A stretch of DNA of 59,941 bases from an uncultured Clostridia bacterium (GTDB lineage: Bacteria; Bacillota; Clostridia; Oscillospirales; Acutalibacteraceae). Shown in pieces: positions 27,264-36,341 of this stretch; positions within the stretch are counted from its first letter, which is position 1; each line of letters begins with the position of its first letter. The stretch covers positions 1 through 59,941 of the forward strand of contig CANPXF010000014.1 of the NCBI GenBank assembly GCA_947585745.1. Reading direction: 5' to 3'. Both the position numbers and the translations under genes were made by a program. The notes under the pieces are model-generated. The model was not told the DNA's origin and made no database searches. It saw only the letters and a program-made list of their open reading frames with translations.

Positions 27264-30125
27264 ATGGACGAAAAAAGACTCGAAAGCCGTAACGCCTCGC
27301 TTGATATAGTCAGAATCGTTGCGGTATTTTTCGTAAACTCGGTGCATTTTTTCCTGTATAACGGCTTTTACAACGAAACCGTTCAGGGAACGCCAATGTA
27401 TATTATGAGTATAATGCGTACATTTTTTACTACCTGCGTACCATTATTTATGATACTGACGGGTTATCTTATGTGCAAAAAAACTCTGAACAAGGGCTAT
27501 TATAAGGGAATACGCAAGACGCTGATAATTTACGGTATAGCGACGCTTGCGTGTATGCTTTTCAAAACCTTCAACTTGGGCGAGGAGTTTACGCTCGGAA
27601 AGGTTGTTTTAGACTTCTTAAGCTTTAAGGGCGCGACCTATTCGTGGTATATTGAGATGTATATCGGACTTTTCCTTATTGCTCCGTTTTTAAATCTTAT
27701 ATACAACAATCTTAAAACTCAACGTCAAAAGCAAATTTTAGTGTTTACTTTCTTTGCGGTGACGGTGCTCCCGACTATTTTTAATATTCATATTTTTACA
27801 AATCCTCAATGGTGGGCGAATCCTACGATAAGCGAGGAATACAATAAGCTGATGCCGAGCTGGTGGGGTATGACATATCCTGTGGCTTATTATTTCGTGG
27901 GCGCTTATTTCAGAGAGTTCGGTATGAAGATAAAGACTCGTACGCTCCTGATAGGTTTTCTCATAACTCTTGTTTTGTTCGGCACCTATAATTTCTACCG
28001 CAACTTCGGCTCAACCTTTAAGTATGGAACTCTTATCAACTGGGGTTGCTTTGAAACCTATGTGCTCACCTGCGGACTGTTCGTGCTTTTGACCAGAATT
28101 CCGACTGAGAATTTAAACGTCAAGGTCAAATGGTGTTTGTGGAAGGTTTCCGATTTAGCCTTGGGAATTTACCTTATTTCCTATATATTCGACTATATTA
28201 TCTATTATGATTATTTAAATAAAAACATATTGACATTAAACGAAAAGCTACCGTACTACTTTGTCGTTGTACCGATAGTATTTGTACTGTCGGCGGCCGC
28301 GTCGGTACTTATGAATGTTGTCGCTTCATATGTTGTTAAGGCTTATGAGGCTGTTGTTAAATTCGTTAAAAGCCAGAGAATGAGAGAAGATAAGGACAAA
28401 TGGCGTGATTTCATTTTTATCGGACTTTTAGCGGGAGCTGTCGCATTCGCAATTTGGAAATGCTTTTTCGGCTTTGGGGGAAATGACGAGGCTTTCTATC
28501 TGACAATTCCGCAGAGATATATTCTCGGAGATTCTCTGTTTACGCAGGAATGGAACCTGTCACAGATGTCGTCTGTTTTCCTACTGCCGTTTACAGCGAT
28601 ATATCACGCTGTCGTCGGTTCGTTCGACGGAATTATTTTAGCGGCGAGAATTGTTTATGTTGTTCTGCATGCGGCGGTTGCGGCCTTTGCGTATTCAAGG
28701 CTCAGAAAGTATGGATATATTACGGTATTCGCGACACTTTTCTTCTTCTTATATACTCCGTACGACATTATGGCGTACAGCTACAACACAATGACAATTG
28801 ATTTTGTTGTGCTGACAGGCGTGCTTATGGGGACTACTGATTTCAAGCATAAAATACCGCTTATCTTAGGCGGACTTTGCTTCGCGGGAGCGGTTTTGTG
28901 CAGTCCTTATATCGCAATTGGCTATGCAATTTATATTGTATGTGTAATTGTACACATTTTTATAAAGAAAAGGGATTACAAAATCGCCCTGTCAAGCGAG
29001 TTGTTCTCAATTAAAACGTTTATATGGTTTACTGTGGGAATTGTCGCTCTTGCTGTTGTGTTCTTGATAATAGTATTGAGCAGAGCGGGGCTTAACGAGG
29101 TTTTCGGTATACTGCCGAGAATTATGACTCCGCCCGAACGCATACAACTTCCGATTAGTCAGAAGTTTATATTATATTTCCAAAGTACATTAAATTTCCA
29201 CCCGCAGTTCGCGCTTGGCGTATTCAGCTATATCGCTATGGCTATTGTGATGATGTTCGACAAGAAGAGAAAGCTTCACCGCAGTCTTTACCTTATTATC
29301 ACAACAGCTGTCGTACTGTTCACCTACGCGCTTATTTTCCCGACTATTATAACCGTATCGTACAATTACGTTATGTATCCGATGCTGTTTATCGGAATAA
29401 CATCGTATGTGCTTTGCGACAAAAAGCCGAGACAGCTGTTTACAGGCTTTTTCTGTCTCGGAATTGTATATTCGTTCGCAATTTATTTTGCATCCAATCA
29501 GTTGTTTAATGCTATCTCTGTATCAATGTGTACTGTAAACCTGGTGAGCTTTGTGTTCCTCGCAAGGCTTATCAAGGAAATGAGAGAAAGCGAGGATAAC
29601 CTTGATTATGCGCCTCTGTTAAAATATTCGTCCTTTGTTCTGGTGACAATTATGATTGTTATTCAAGGATGGTTTCAAATTGACGTTAAAGCGCACCACT
29701 GTTTCTGGGAAAGCCCTGATATTACCACCTTGAACACGCAAATTACAGACGGACCCGCAAAGGGTATCTATACTTCCGCTGATAAGCAGAAGGAATATAC
29801 CGATATATACAACGACCTTGCGGAATACAAGACTAAATCGCCTGATAATATGCTTGTTTTCTCCGGAAAAACGTGGATATATCTTGCGCTTAATAATTAT
29901 CCTTACGCCACATATTCTTCGTGGATAGGTGACGAAAACATTATTAGCGATAGTATTATTATGGCTCGTCTGAATGAGTATTTCTCCGTTAATCCGGATA
30001 AGGAGCCGAAATATATTTACCTTCCCAAGAACACAAAATGGAATGCGCAAGCTATTATGAACGAAATGGCGGCTAAAGGATATTCTATTACGGAAAATGC
30101 TTTGAGTTATAAAATGGAAAAATAA
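27264..30125 (+). CDS. Acyltransferase-3 / GT-C-like glycosyltransferase fusion
   Basis: A 953-residue membrane protein with more than 18 predicted helices. Residues ~1-370 are an acyltransferase-3 (OafA/WecH-like) domain starting NASLDIVRIVAVFFVNSVHF, with FMILTGYLM, the family used to O-acylate surface glycans. Residues ~375-790 form a second polytopic domain beginning with FFGFGGNDEAFYLTIPQRY, where an acidic pair in the first external loop resembles GT-C-fold (GT39/ArnT-like) glycosyltransferases that use lipid-linked sugars. The last ~150 residues are a soluble extracellular domain. It probably decorates a surface polymer. The fusion is uncommon and the GT-C call is less sure than the acyltransferase. 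AAAGG precedes the ATG. Confidence 0.75.
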   Translation: MDEKRLESRNASLDIVRIVAVFFVNSVHFFLYNGFYNETVQGTPMYIMSIMRTFFTTCVPLFMILTGYLMCKKTLNKGYYKGIRKTLIIYGIATLACMLFKTFNLGEEFTLGKVVLDFLSFKGATYSWYIEMYIGLFLIAPFLNLIYNNLKTQRQKQILVFTFFAVTVLPTIFNIHIFTNPQWWANPTISEEYNKLMPSWWGMTYPVAYYFVGAYFREFGMKIKTRTLLIGFLITLVLFGTYNFYRNFGSTFKYGTLINWGCFETYVLTCGLFVLLTRIPTENLNVKVKWCLWKVSDLALGIYLISYIFDYIIYYDYLNKNILTLNEKLPYYFVVVPIVFVLSAAASVLMNVVASYVVKAYEAVVKFVKSQRMREDKDKWRDFIFIGLLAGAVAFAIWKCFFGFGGNDEAFYLTIPQRYILGDSLFTQEWNLSQMSSVFLLPFTAIYHAVVGSFDGIILAARIVYVVLHAAVAAFAYSRLRKYGYITVFATLFFFLYTPYDIMAYSYNTMTIDFVVLTGVLMGTTDFKHKIPLILGGLCFAGAVLCSPYIAIGYAIYIVCVIVHIFIKKRDYKIALSSELFSIKTFIWFTVGIVALAVVFLIIVLSRAGLNEVFGILPRIMTPPERIQLPISQKFILYFQSTLNFHPQFALGVFSYIAMAIVMMFDKKRKLHRSLYLIITTAVVLFTYALIFPTIITVSYNYVMYPMLFIGITSYVLCDKKPRQLFTGFFCLGIVYSFAIYFASNQLFNAISVSMCTVNLVSFVFLARLIKEMRESEDNLDYAPLLKYSSFVLVTIMIVIQGWFQIDVKAHHCFWESPDITTLNTQITDGPAKGIYTSADKQKEYTDIYNDLAEYKTKSPDNMLVFSGKTWIYLALNNYPYATYSSWIGDENIISDSIIMARLNEYFSVNPDKEPKYIYLPKNTKWNAQAIMNEMAAKGYSITENALSYKMEK

Positions 30126-30133
30126 TAAATAAC

Positions 30134-30187
30134 AAAAGGCCGGGCAGACAGAAGGGTTGGATTTATAACCTCAGTCGCCCGGCTTTT
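30134..30187 (+). terminator. Terminator after the acyltransferase fusion
   Basis: AAAGGCCGGGC/GCCCGGCTTTTT stem with an inner GGTT/AACC pairing, downstream of the + strand gene ending at 30125. Confidence 0.85.
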
Positions 30188-30198
30188 TACCTAAAAAA

Positions 30199-30232
30199 TA
30201 CCGAAAAGACAGGTTTTCCTGCCTTTTCGGCT
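30199..30232 (-). terminator. Terminator of trmL
   Basis: CCGAAAAG-CAGG/CCTG-CTTTTCGG stem directly behind the trmL stop codon; A/T flanks allow function in both directions. Confidence 0.75.
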
Positions 30233-30233
30233 T

Positions 30234-30740
30234 TTATTCATCGCTCCACTTGTGCCTGTGGAGCTGTCCGTGAGTTAAAAGCTCGGGATAATCCCATTGC
30301 CTTAATACCTCATATGCGGCAATAGCTACCGAGTTTGAAAGGTTAAGACTTCGCGCGTCCTCTATCATCGGTATTCTGAGCGTGGTTTCCTTATTTTTTA
30401 AAAGCAGACTTTCGGGAAGTCCGCGTGTTTCTTTTCCGAAAACAAGATAACAGTTATCTTCATACTTTGCGTCTGTATGACGGTTTAAAGCTTTTGTTGA
30501 AAAATAGAAATATTTTCCACCCTTTGTTTTTTCAAAAAAATCATCTAAATTTTCATAATATGTAATGTCAAGCAAATTCCAGTAATCAAGTCCCGCACGT
30601 TTGAGATGCTTGTCGTCAACAGAAAATCCGAGCGGTTTAACAAGATGAAGCCTTGTTCCCGTAGCGGCGCAGGTGCGCGCGACATTACCCGTATTTGCAG
30701 GAATTTCAGGCTCTACCAAAACTATATTTAACGTTGCCAA
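30234..30740 (-). CDS. trmL: tRNA (cytidine(34)-2'-O)-methyltransferase
   Basis: A 168-residue SPOUT methyltransferase that 2'-O-methylates the wobble base of certain tRNA-Leu species. The start ATLNIVLVEPEIPANTGNVART is the family signature; LVFGKETRGLPE and the knot-forming IPMIEDARSLNLSNSVAIAAYE are present. The length is typical of TrmL, which lacks the extra domains of other SpoU enzymes. It faces a strong terminator shared with the upstream fusion gene. Confidence 0.93.
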   Translation of the reverse strand: MATLNIVLVEPEIPANTGNVARTCAATGTRLHLVKPLGFSVDDKHLKRAGLDYWNLLDITYYENLDDFFEKTKGGKYFYFSTKALNRHTDAKYEDNCYLVFGKETRGLPESLLLKNKETTLRIPMIEDARSLNLSNSVAIAAYEVLRQWDYPELLTHGQLHRHKWSDE

Positions 30741-30822
30741 AACTTATCACCTCTAAATATATTTTAACTGTAAATAATAATTTTGCAAGTTATTTGCGAA
30801 AAAGTTTCGGAGGTGTAATTTA

Positions 30823-31005
30823 ATGACAAAAGGTCAGACGACAAATATTGTGAAGGGCGTTGCGGGCGGAATGCTTGCGGGAATTGCGGTCGGAATGGTG
30901 AGCAAAACTATGCTCGACAATAAACCCAAGATGAAGAAAAAGGCAAACAGAGCAATAAATACCGTAGGACAGCTTATTGATACAGCTCAGTATTTGTTCA
31001 GATAG
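30823..31005 (+). CDS. Small YtxH-like membrane protein
   Basis: A 60-residue protein with one glycine-rich membrane helix (GVAGGMLAGIAVGMVSKTML) followed by a basic, helical tail. The pattern resembles small YtxH-type envelope stress proteins of Firmicutes. GGAGG lies about ten bases before the ATG at 30823. It stands alone in front of a terminator. Function unknown. Confidence 0.6.
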   Translation: MTKGQTTNIVKGVAGGMLAGIAVGMVSKTMLDNKPKMKKKANRAINTVGQLIDTAQYLFR

Positions 31006-31025
31006 TTAATAAAACAGCAAATTAA

Positions 31026-31073
31026 AAAGTCGGTAGCAGTTTGAAGTTTCTTCTGTTTCAACCGGCTTTTTTG
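31026..31073 (+). terminator. Intrinsic terminator
   Basis: AAAAAGTCGGT/ACCGGCTTTTTT stem with a long loop, after the 60-residue gene. Confidence 0.75.
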
Positions 31074-31116
31074 TTAAAAAGTGAATGACTTTTAACAAAA
31101 ATCACAAATGTTAAAT

Positions 31117-31135
31117 TTGGTTGACAAATTTCAAC
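31117..31135. promoter_or_regulatory. Inverted repeat upstream of the XRE regulator
   Basis: GGTTGA-CAAAT-TTCAACC overlaps a TTGACA-like -35 box about 70 bp before the HTH gene. This is where an autoregulating repressor would bind. Inferred only from position and symmetry. Confidence 0.4.
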
Positions 31136-31201
31136 CCCTAAATGGTAGCTTGCAACCGATAATTGTGGTATATTTAATGTACAATAATTCAGGAGGGAAA
31201 T

Positions 31202-31864
31202 ATGAATATTGAAGAAAGATTATATGAATTAAGGAAATCAAAAAACCTATCTCAAGAGGAGCTTGCACAAAGGCTTGGAGTAACCCGCCAGACAGTTTCA
31301 AAATGGGAAACAGGACAGTCTACGCCTGATTTTGGTAAAATTATTCCGTTGTGCGAAATTTACGGAATTACAGCGGATGAGCTTTTAAGCGGAAAAGCAC
31401 GGGAAACTAATGCAGAGTTACATAATGAGTTTGAGGAAATTCATAAGCAATCAATTTTGAGCAATAAGAACCGCACAAAAAAGGCTATGGGAATATCAAT
31501 TGGAGTACTGTTGTATTTTATAGCGGTAGCGTGGATAATAATTTCAATTCCATTTTACGGGATTGACCCGGTTTTGAGTTCGGGAATTTTTATGTTAATC
31601 TGCGGAGTTGCAACATTTGTTATAGTTTTTTCTGTAATGCTTTTCAAAACAGAAGAAAAAAAGGCAAAAAGCTTACCAAAGAATAGAATGTTTAAGCAAA
31701 TAACCAAAATTATAGCTCTCATAGTTTTGGCAATTTATCTTGCTGTAAGTTTTTTAACAATGGCATGGCATATAACATGGATTATGTGGATAGTATACGC
31801 TCTTGTCGTACAAATTATAAGACTTATTTTTTCGTTAAGGGGTGTTGAAGTTGAAGAGGAGTAA
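31202..31864 (+). CDS. XRE-family transcriptional regulator with membrane domain
   Basis: A 220-residue protein. Residues 1-65 are an XRE helix-turn-helix (LSQEELAQRLGVTRQTVSKWETGQSTPDF) and the C-terminal ~130 residues hold four predicted membrane helices. This architecture is common in Firmicutes for regulators that control a neighbouring membrane or envelope gene. The next gene overlaps its end and encodes a DUF4097 protein, so the two likely form a sensor-effector unit. A perfect AGGAGG precedes the ATG. Confidence 0.87.
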   Translation: MNIEERLYELRKSKNLSQEELAQRLGVTRQTVSKWETGQSTPDFGKIIPLCEIYGITADELLSGKARETNAELHNEFEEIHKQSILSNKNRTKKAMGISIGVLLYFIAVAWIIISIPFYGIDPVLSSGIFMLICGVATFVIVFSVMLFKTEEKKAKSLPKNRMFKQITKIIALIVLAIYLAVSFLTMAWHITWIMWIVYALVVQIIRLIFSLRGVEVEEE

Positions 31865-32618
31865 AAGCTCAATTATTACATTAATAGTTCTCCTTTCTGC
31901 TATTTCAATTGCTTTAATCGGTTTTATGGTTTTTGTTATTTGCACAAGTAATATTATTTATACCCAAAGCGATACGCTTACAGTTAATAGAAGTTTTAAG
32001 GGGCAATTCTCTAAACTTGATATTTATGCAGAGCAGGGAGATGTTTACATATACTCCACAAAAGAAAAAAGAATAAAAGTTAAAGTTTTTTCCCAAAAAA
32101 ACAAAGCTTCAGTTGAACGAAACGGAGATAAGCTGACGCTTAAAGTTGATGAAGAAAGTAACTTTATGTTTTTTTGGCAAAAAAGCTCCAGAATTGAATT
32201 TTATATTCCCGAAGGTTATGACGGAATGCTGAAAATAAACGATAACTACGGTGATATTAAATTGGGAAAATTTAAGAAAGCGAGCGTTGATATAAATGAA
32301 AAATGCGGAGATGTAAATATTGCTGGTTGTAATGATGTAAAAGTAGATAATAATTATGGTGATATAAAAATAGAAAAAATAAATTCTCATATGAAACTTA
32401 ATAACAATTGTGGTGATATAGAGGTTAACGAGGTGAATTTAACTAAAGATTCAATAATAACAGATTCGTTAGGTGATATTTCTATCGGTTATACAAACGA
32501 AATTTTTATAAATGCAAAAACTGATTTAGGGGATGTTAAAATTAACAAGAATTATTATAAATCTGACATAGAGCTTTCTATCTTAAACAATTGCGGAAGT
32601 ATAAGGGTTAATAACTAA
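31851..32618 (+). CDS. DUF4097 putative adhesin-like membrane protein
   Basis: About 255 residues; the likely start is TTG 31851, eight bases after AGGGG, within the end of the upstream gene (GTG 31842 and TTG 31845 are alternatives). One N-terminal membrane helix is followed by an extracellular parallel beta structure with the repeating pattern N-(N/C)-x-GDI, for example KINDNYGDIKLGKF, EKCGDVNIAGCNDV and NNCGDIEVNEV. This is the DUF4097 solenoid found in envelope-stress proteins of the LiaX/LiaG kind. It is coupled to the XRE membrane regulator. A decayed duplicate lies 0.35 kb downstream. Confidence 0.8.
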   Translation: MKRSKSSIITLIVLLSAISIALIGFMVFVICTSNIIYTQSDTLTVNRSFKGQFSKLDIYAEQGDVYIYSTKEKRIKVKVFSQKNKASVERNGDKLTLKVDEESNFMFFWQKSSRIEFYIPEGYDGMLKINDNYGDIKLGKFKKASVDINEKCGDVNIAGCNDVKVDNNYGDIKIEKINSHMKLNNNCGDIEVNEVNLTKDSIITDSLGDISIGYTNEIFINAKTDLGDVKINKNYYKSDIELSILNNCGSIRVNN

Positions 32619-32621
32619 CAG

Positions 32622-32668
32622 GAAAATCGGCTGTTGTAAAAGGAGGTTTTTGCGACAGCCGATTTTTA
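32622..32668 (+). terminator. Intrinsic terminator
   Basis: AAAATCGGCTGT/ACAGCCGATTTTT stem directly downstream of the DUF4097 gene. Confidence 0.82.
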
Positions 32669-32775
32669 TCGTTTTTTATGATTATAAAATATATTTTTCC
32701 TGAAATTATTCAGGAGTGAAATTTTTTTAATAATATATAATGATTTCGATGAAATAAATATGGGTAATGCAGTAT

Positions 32776-32920
32776 TAAATTTGAAGAAAAGTGCGGAGAT
32801 GTAATTATTGCTGGTTGTAATAATGCGAATGTAGATAATAACGGTGATATAAAAATATAAAAAATAAATTCTTATATGAAACTTAATAATGTTTGCTGAG
32901 ACATAGAGGTTAATCTTAGG
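32776..32920 (+). pseudogene. Decayed partial copy of the DUF4097 gene
   Basis: This stretch aligns with 32296-32430 inside the upstream DUF4097 gene: shared runs include TGCGGAGATGTAA, ATTGCTGGTTGTAAT, GGTGATATAAAAAT and ATGAAACTTAATAA. It contains new stops (GAA to TAA and a TGA), a missing triplet and no start. The rest of 32669-33108 holds no gene that I can see. It is a remnant of a tandem duplication. Confidence 0.8.
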
Positions 32921-33108
32921 AAAATTTATGCAATAAATATTTCTTAGTATCCACGCGAGCCACTTTCATTATGGTGATTTTATTTATGTCTATTCAATTG
33001 CCAAATACAATACAGAATTTTTCAAAGGGAATCGTGTTGAGATAATAGAGAAGTGATTTAAGCCGTGTCATGTATGTTAACCCTAATTATTAAGATTAAA
33101 ATATAAAA

Positions 33109-33140
33109 AGGACCGGTACAGAATTTTCAGCAACGGTCCT
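33109..33140 (-). terminator. Terminator of the M23 peptidase gene
   Basis: AGGACCG/CGGTCCT stem followed on the minus strand by TTTTTATATTTT. Confidence 0.82.
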
Positions 33141-33161
33141 AATTAATATTATTTACTTATT

Positions 33162-34622
33162 TTAAACAAATCCGAGGGGGTCGAGTCTGTCGCCCGAGCT
33201 TGTTCTCACCTCAAAATGAAGATGAGGTCCTGTTGAATCTCCTGTCGAGCCGACAGCCGCAATCGCCTGTCCCTGACTTACGCTCTGGCCCGCGCTTACA
33301 TACAGCGCGCTACAGTGTCCGTAAAGGGTTTTATAGCCGTTGTTATGGTCTATTATTACATAGTTTCCGTAACCCGAGCTGTCGTATCCTGCCCACTCAA
33401 CGGTACCGCCGTCGGAAGCGACAATATCCTGTCCGTATACTCCGCCTGCGGAAATATCAATTCCGCTGTGCATTCTTCCCCAGCGGCCTCCGTAGCCTGA
33501 AGTAATGTTTTGAGTATAGGGCAGAGGCCATATAAAACTGCCCGATGACGAACCGCCTGATGAAGAACCGTCTGATGACGAACCGCCTGAAGAAACAGAT
33601 TTTTCTTTTGTTCCCTCAACTACAATTTTATTTTGAACCTTTTTAAGAGTTTCGGTTTTAGTGAGCTTTGAGTCGCTCTGCTCGCCGTCAATAAATGTAA
33701 CGCGGTAGGTGTACTTAACTTTTCCCTCTATACCTTTTTGAACTACCTCGCTGTAGTCAGTGTATTCATCATCGTCATACTTTACTTCTGTATCGTAATC
33801 TATCGTTTCAACGCTCTCAATATCGGTTGAGAGGGAATAGCTGAATTTATCCTTGTTTTTGTTTACGATATTTTCGCTGTTATCAACTAAACTGCTTTTG
33901 TATGAGCCGAAAACTATCTTTACATCGTTCGCAAATTCGTCTGTTGTTTCGTCGTCGTATTTAGCCTTGTAGTCGTCAAGGTTTTTCTTTAGCGCTTTTT
34001 CCAAAGCCTCTTTATCAAGCGACACTCCGACGAGCGTTCCGTCGATATAAAGTCCGAACCCGTCGGTTAAAATTTCTTCATTATCCGCCAGTTTAGAGTA
34101 GATTTTCTTTGACAGTATATTGTTGTCGGAGGGCAAGTCCTTAACCTCGGTTGTGTGTGATGAATCCGATTTGGTGGCAAACGCGCTGAACGAAAGAGAG
34201 TTTGTCGCGGTTAAAACGCAAAGCATAACCGCAATAAACGATGTGGCTATTCCCAAAACCGCTTTGCTCTTTGAAAGCTTAACGTAGGCTTTTTTGCCTG
34301 TGTTAATACTGCGCACAGCCTTGCTCTTAGCGCGGTAAGCCCTGCTTTTTGCAATCGTTGCGGTGGAAAGCTTTTGCGCGCCCTGCCTGCGCTGATTCGC
34401 GTAGTGCTGTTCCAAAAGCGTCGGCTTAGAGGACTTTTTGCGCTTGCGCTCGTTCTTATCAGACTTTGCGTATTCGCTTAAAATACTTCCGCTTACCCTT
34501 AAAAATTTCTTAACTGCTCTAAGCGCGGGTAATCGGCGGTGGTTTTTAATTTTTCTTGTTGTTTTTACGGTTTCGATTTTTCCAAAACCGTCAAGACCGA
34601 TGAATTTCGTTTCTCTTATCAT
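33162..34622 (-). CDS. Membrane-anchored M23 peptidase with G5-like stalk
   Basis: About 486 residues. The ATG at 34622 is chosen for its AGGAAGG site eight bases upstream; the frame extends a further 15 codons without one. A long basic cytoplasmic N-terminus precedes one membrane helix (VLGIATSFIAVMLCVLTATN). The extracellular part includes a YPEB/G5-like stalk (EGKVKYTYRVTFIDGEQSDS), a Ser/Gly linker and a C-terminal LytM domain with HSGIDI, GYGNYVIIDHNNGYKTLYGH and GDSTGPHLHFEVR; these are the HxxxD and HxH zinc ligands. It should cut peptide cross-links in peptidoglycan, or act as an amidase activator. All metal ligands appear intact. Confidence 0.9.
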   Translation of the reverse strand: MIRETKFIGLDGFGKIETVKTTRKIKNHRRLPALRAVKKFLRVSGSILSEYAKSDKNERKRKKSSKPTLLEQHYANQRRQGAQKLSTATIAKSRAYRAKSKAVRSINTGKKAYVKLSKSKAVLGIATSFIAVMLCVLTATNSLSFSAFATKSDSSHTTEVKDLPSDNNILSKKIYSKLADNEEILTDGFGLYIDGTLVGVSLDKEALEKALKKNLDDYKAKYDDETTDEFANDVKIVFGSYKSSLVDNSENIVNKNKDKFSYSLSTDIESVETIDYDTEVKYDDDEYTDYSEVVQKGIEGKVKYTYRVTFIDGEQSDSKLTKTETLKKVQNKIVVEGTKEKSVSSGGSSSDGSSSGGSSSGSFIWPLPYTQNITSGYGGRWGRMHSGIDISAGGVYGQDIVASDGGTVEWAGYDSSGYGNYVIIDHNNGYKTLYGHCSALYVSAGQSVSQGQAIAAVGSTGDSTGPHLHFEVRTSSGDRLDPLGFV

Positions 34623-34771
34623 AAGTAAAACCTTCCTGAAATGCAAAACATTACATTTTTGTAACAAATACTGTAACTAATTATAACATAAAGTTACAAA
34701 ATTGCAACCTTTTGTAATAAATTAATCGTTTTGCATAATCAGAAAGGTTAATTATTTACCATTTTTGGTAA

Positions 34772-35236
34772 TTACTTACAATAATTATAGTCAAGTTGCT
34801 CTGTTTTATAATCTTTTATCTTTGTGTAAAAATCCTCAAACGCCTTTTTTGCGCCCACGGCATCGTGTTCAAGGTAGTTACCGCACTCAATTTTCGTACA
34901 TCCCGGAATATCACCCTTATGCTCCTTGCATTTTTTTACGGTATCCTTAATAAGTCCGAGGGCGGTTTCGTTATCCATATTTCGCACGAGAAAATAGAAT
35001 CCCGTTCTGCAACCCATAGGACCGAAATAAATCACCTGTTCCCTGAACTCGGAATTTCTCGAATACGTCGCAAAAAGATGCTCAATCGTGTGCATAACGG
35101 GATTTGAAAGAAACGGGGGAGTATTAGGCTTTATAAACCGTATATCAAACGTAGTAATATCTCCGTCAATTCGGCTTATGTAAATTCCCTCGTTCAGTTT
35201 GTTGTGGTCAACTGTAAAGCTTGTTATCTTTTCCAT
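34772..35236 (-). CDS. luxS: S-ribosylhomocysteine lyase
   Basis: A 154-residue metalloenzyme that splits S-ribosylhomocysteine into homocysteine and DPD, the precursor of autoinducer-2; it belongs to the activated methyl cycle. The metal site is H49 and H53 in HTIEH plus C118 in ECGNYLEHD. The catalytic Cys is C76 in GPMGCRTGFY. Length and motifs are typical. It starts nine bases after the GH25 lipoprotein gene, so the two are probably co-transcribed. Confidence 0.95.
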   Translation of the reverse strand: MEKITSFTVDHNKLNEGIYISRIDGDITTFDIRFIKPNTPPFLSNPVMHTIEHLFATYSRNSEFREQVIYFGPMGCRTGFYFLVRNMDNETALGLIKDTVKKCKEHKGDIPGCTKIECGNYLEHDAVGAKKAFEDFYTKIKDYKTEQLDYNYCK

Positions 35237-35245
35237 ATTTTCTCC

Positions 35246-35971
35246 TCACTCGTACATAATATCGAGGTCGACATTTGTGTTAATACCATCGACTTTTCCG
35301 CTTTTTGAATATTGCAGAATTTCAAATTCTTGTTCATACGGTTGTTTGTAATCGGCATACCAGATTTTGCAATCCTTAAAATCCTCCGCCTTCAGAAAAC
35401 TGTCCTCTCCTATATATACCATAGGCTCATATCCCGATTTTTTAATTTCTTCCATAAAAGCTTTAGCAAATTTAACGCTTTCGCTATACGGCACGCTGTC
35501 AACTCTTGCGGTGTCGCCCTTAACGTGTTCCACATCATACGCTATGGGAAGCTCCAGCTTTCTTCCGTTTAAAAGATTTACGGCAAACCTCGCCTCCTCT
35601 TCGGCTTCCTTTTCGCTTGTCGCCTGACTGTAAAAATACGCGCCTGCTCTTATTTTATTTTTTTGCGCGCTGTCAATATTTTTAATCGCAAGCTTGTCCT
35701 CGTATAAAATTCCCGAATCGCCGTATCCGCGTCCGCCGATTCGTATTACCGCAAATTCAATATTATCATTTTTAACTCTTTTCCAGTCAATCTCTCCGCT
35801 GTAGGAGCTTACGTCAATGCCCGAAATTTTTTTAGGAGCGGATTTTGTTTGAGTTTCAGCGTTTGTTTCGGTTTGAGCTGTATTTTCTGTCGGCGTTGCT
35901 TTTGTTTCTTCGCAGGAAACCGCAAAAACCGCGGTAATTACAATTAATAAAAAAACAAAAAACTTTTTCAT
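35246..35971 (-). CDS. GH25 muramidase lipoprotein
   Basis: A 241-residue lipoprotein: signal MKKFFVFLLIVITAVFAVSC with lipobox AVSC, a Thr/Glu-rich linker, then a GH25 lysozyme domain. The catalytic residues are intact: Asp in SGIDVSSYSGEIDW and D-x-E in LPIAYDVEH, in contrast to the degenerate GH25 domain of the gene at 78-2885. It should hydrolyse the MurNAc-GlcNAc bond outside the membrane. It is probably co-transcribed with luxS. Confidence 0.9.
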   Translation of the reverse strand: MKKFFVFLLIVITAVFAVSCEETKATPTENTAQTETNAETQTKSAPKKISGIDVSSYSGEIDWKRVKNDNIEFAVIRIGGRGYGDSGILYEDKLAIKNIDSAQKNKIRAGAYFYSQATSEKEAEEEARFAVNLLNGRKLELPIAYDVEHVKGDTARVDSVPYSESVKFAKAFMEEIKKSGYEPMVYIGEDSFLKAEDFKDCKIWYADYKQPYEQEFEILQYSKSGKVDGINTNVDLDIMYE

Positions 35972-36104
35972 ATTATCTCACCCACCTTGAATGTTACCAT
36001 AATTTTTTTAATAAGTAAATAAAATTATCTCAATTTTACCGTTGCTAAAATGTGAATTATCAAGTATAATGTTAAGATAATAAAAAATGACAGGAGGTGC
36101 GGTT

Positions 36105-36338
36105 TTGGTTAGAAAAATGACAAAAAGAGAAATACTCTCTGCAATTGATAAAAGTAAGACCATTGCCGACCTCTTTAAGCTTGTTAAGGAGCAGGACATC
36201 AATATGCGTATGCACACTCTTCCCGGAGCGAGCAACATAAAGCCCAAACGCCTTGAAATAAGGAATTTTCCTCCGAACACTTCCCACCTCGACAGACTAA
36301 AGGCGGCGGTTCGCCTCACAGTCGAAAACACCAAATAA
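36105..36338 (+). CDS. Conserved small protein of unknown function
   Basis: About 77 residues. A perfect AGGAGGT (36092-36098) sits six bases before a TTG at 36105, which I take as the start (MVRKMTKREILSAIDKS); the ATG at 36117 is an alternative, and the ATG at 36087 lies before the ribosome site. The protein is basic with two likely helices and no recognisable motif. The non-coding repeat cluster begins right after its stop. Confidence 0.6.
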   Translation: MVRKMTKREILSAIDKSKTIADLFKLVKEQDINMRMHTLPGASNIKPKRLEIRNFPPNTSHLDRLKAAVRLTVENTK

Positions 36339-36341
36339 TTT

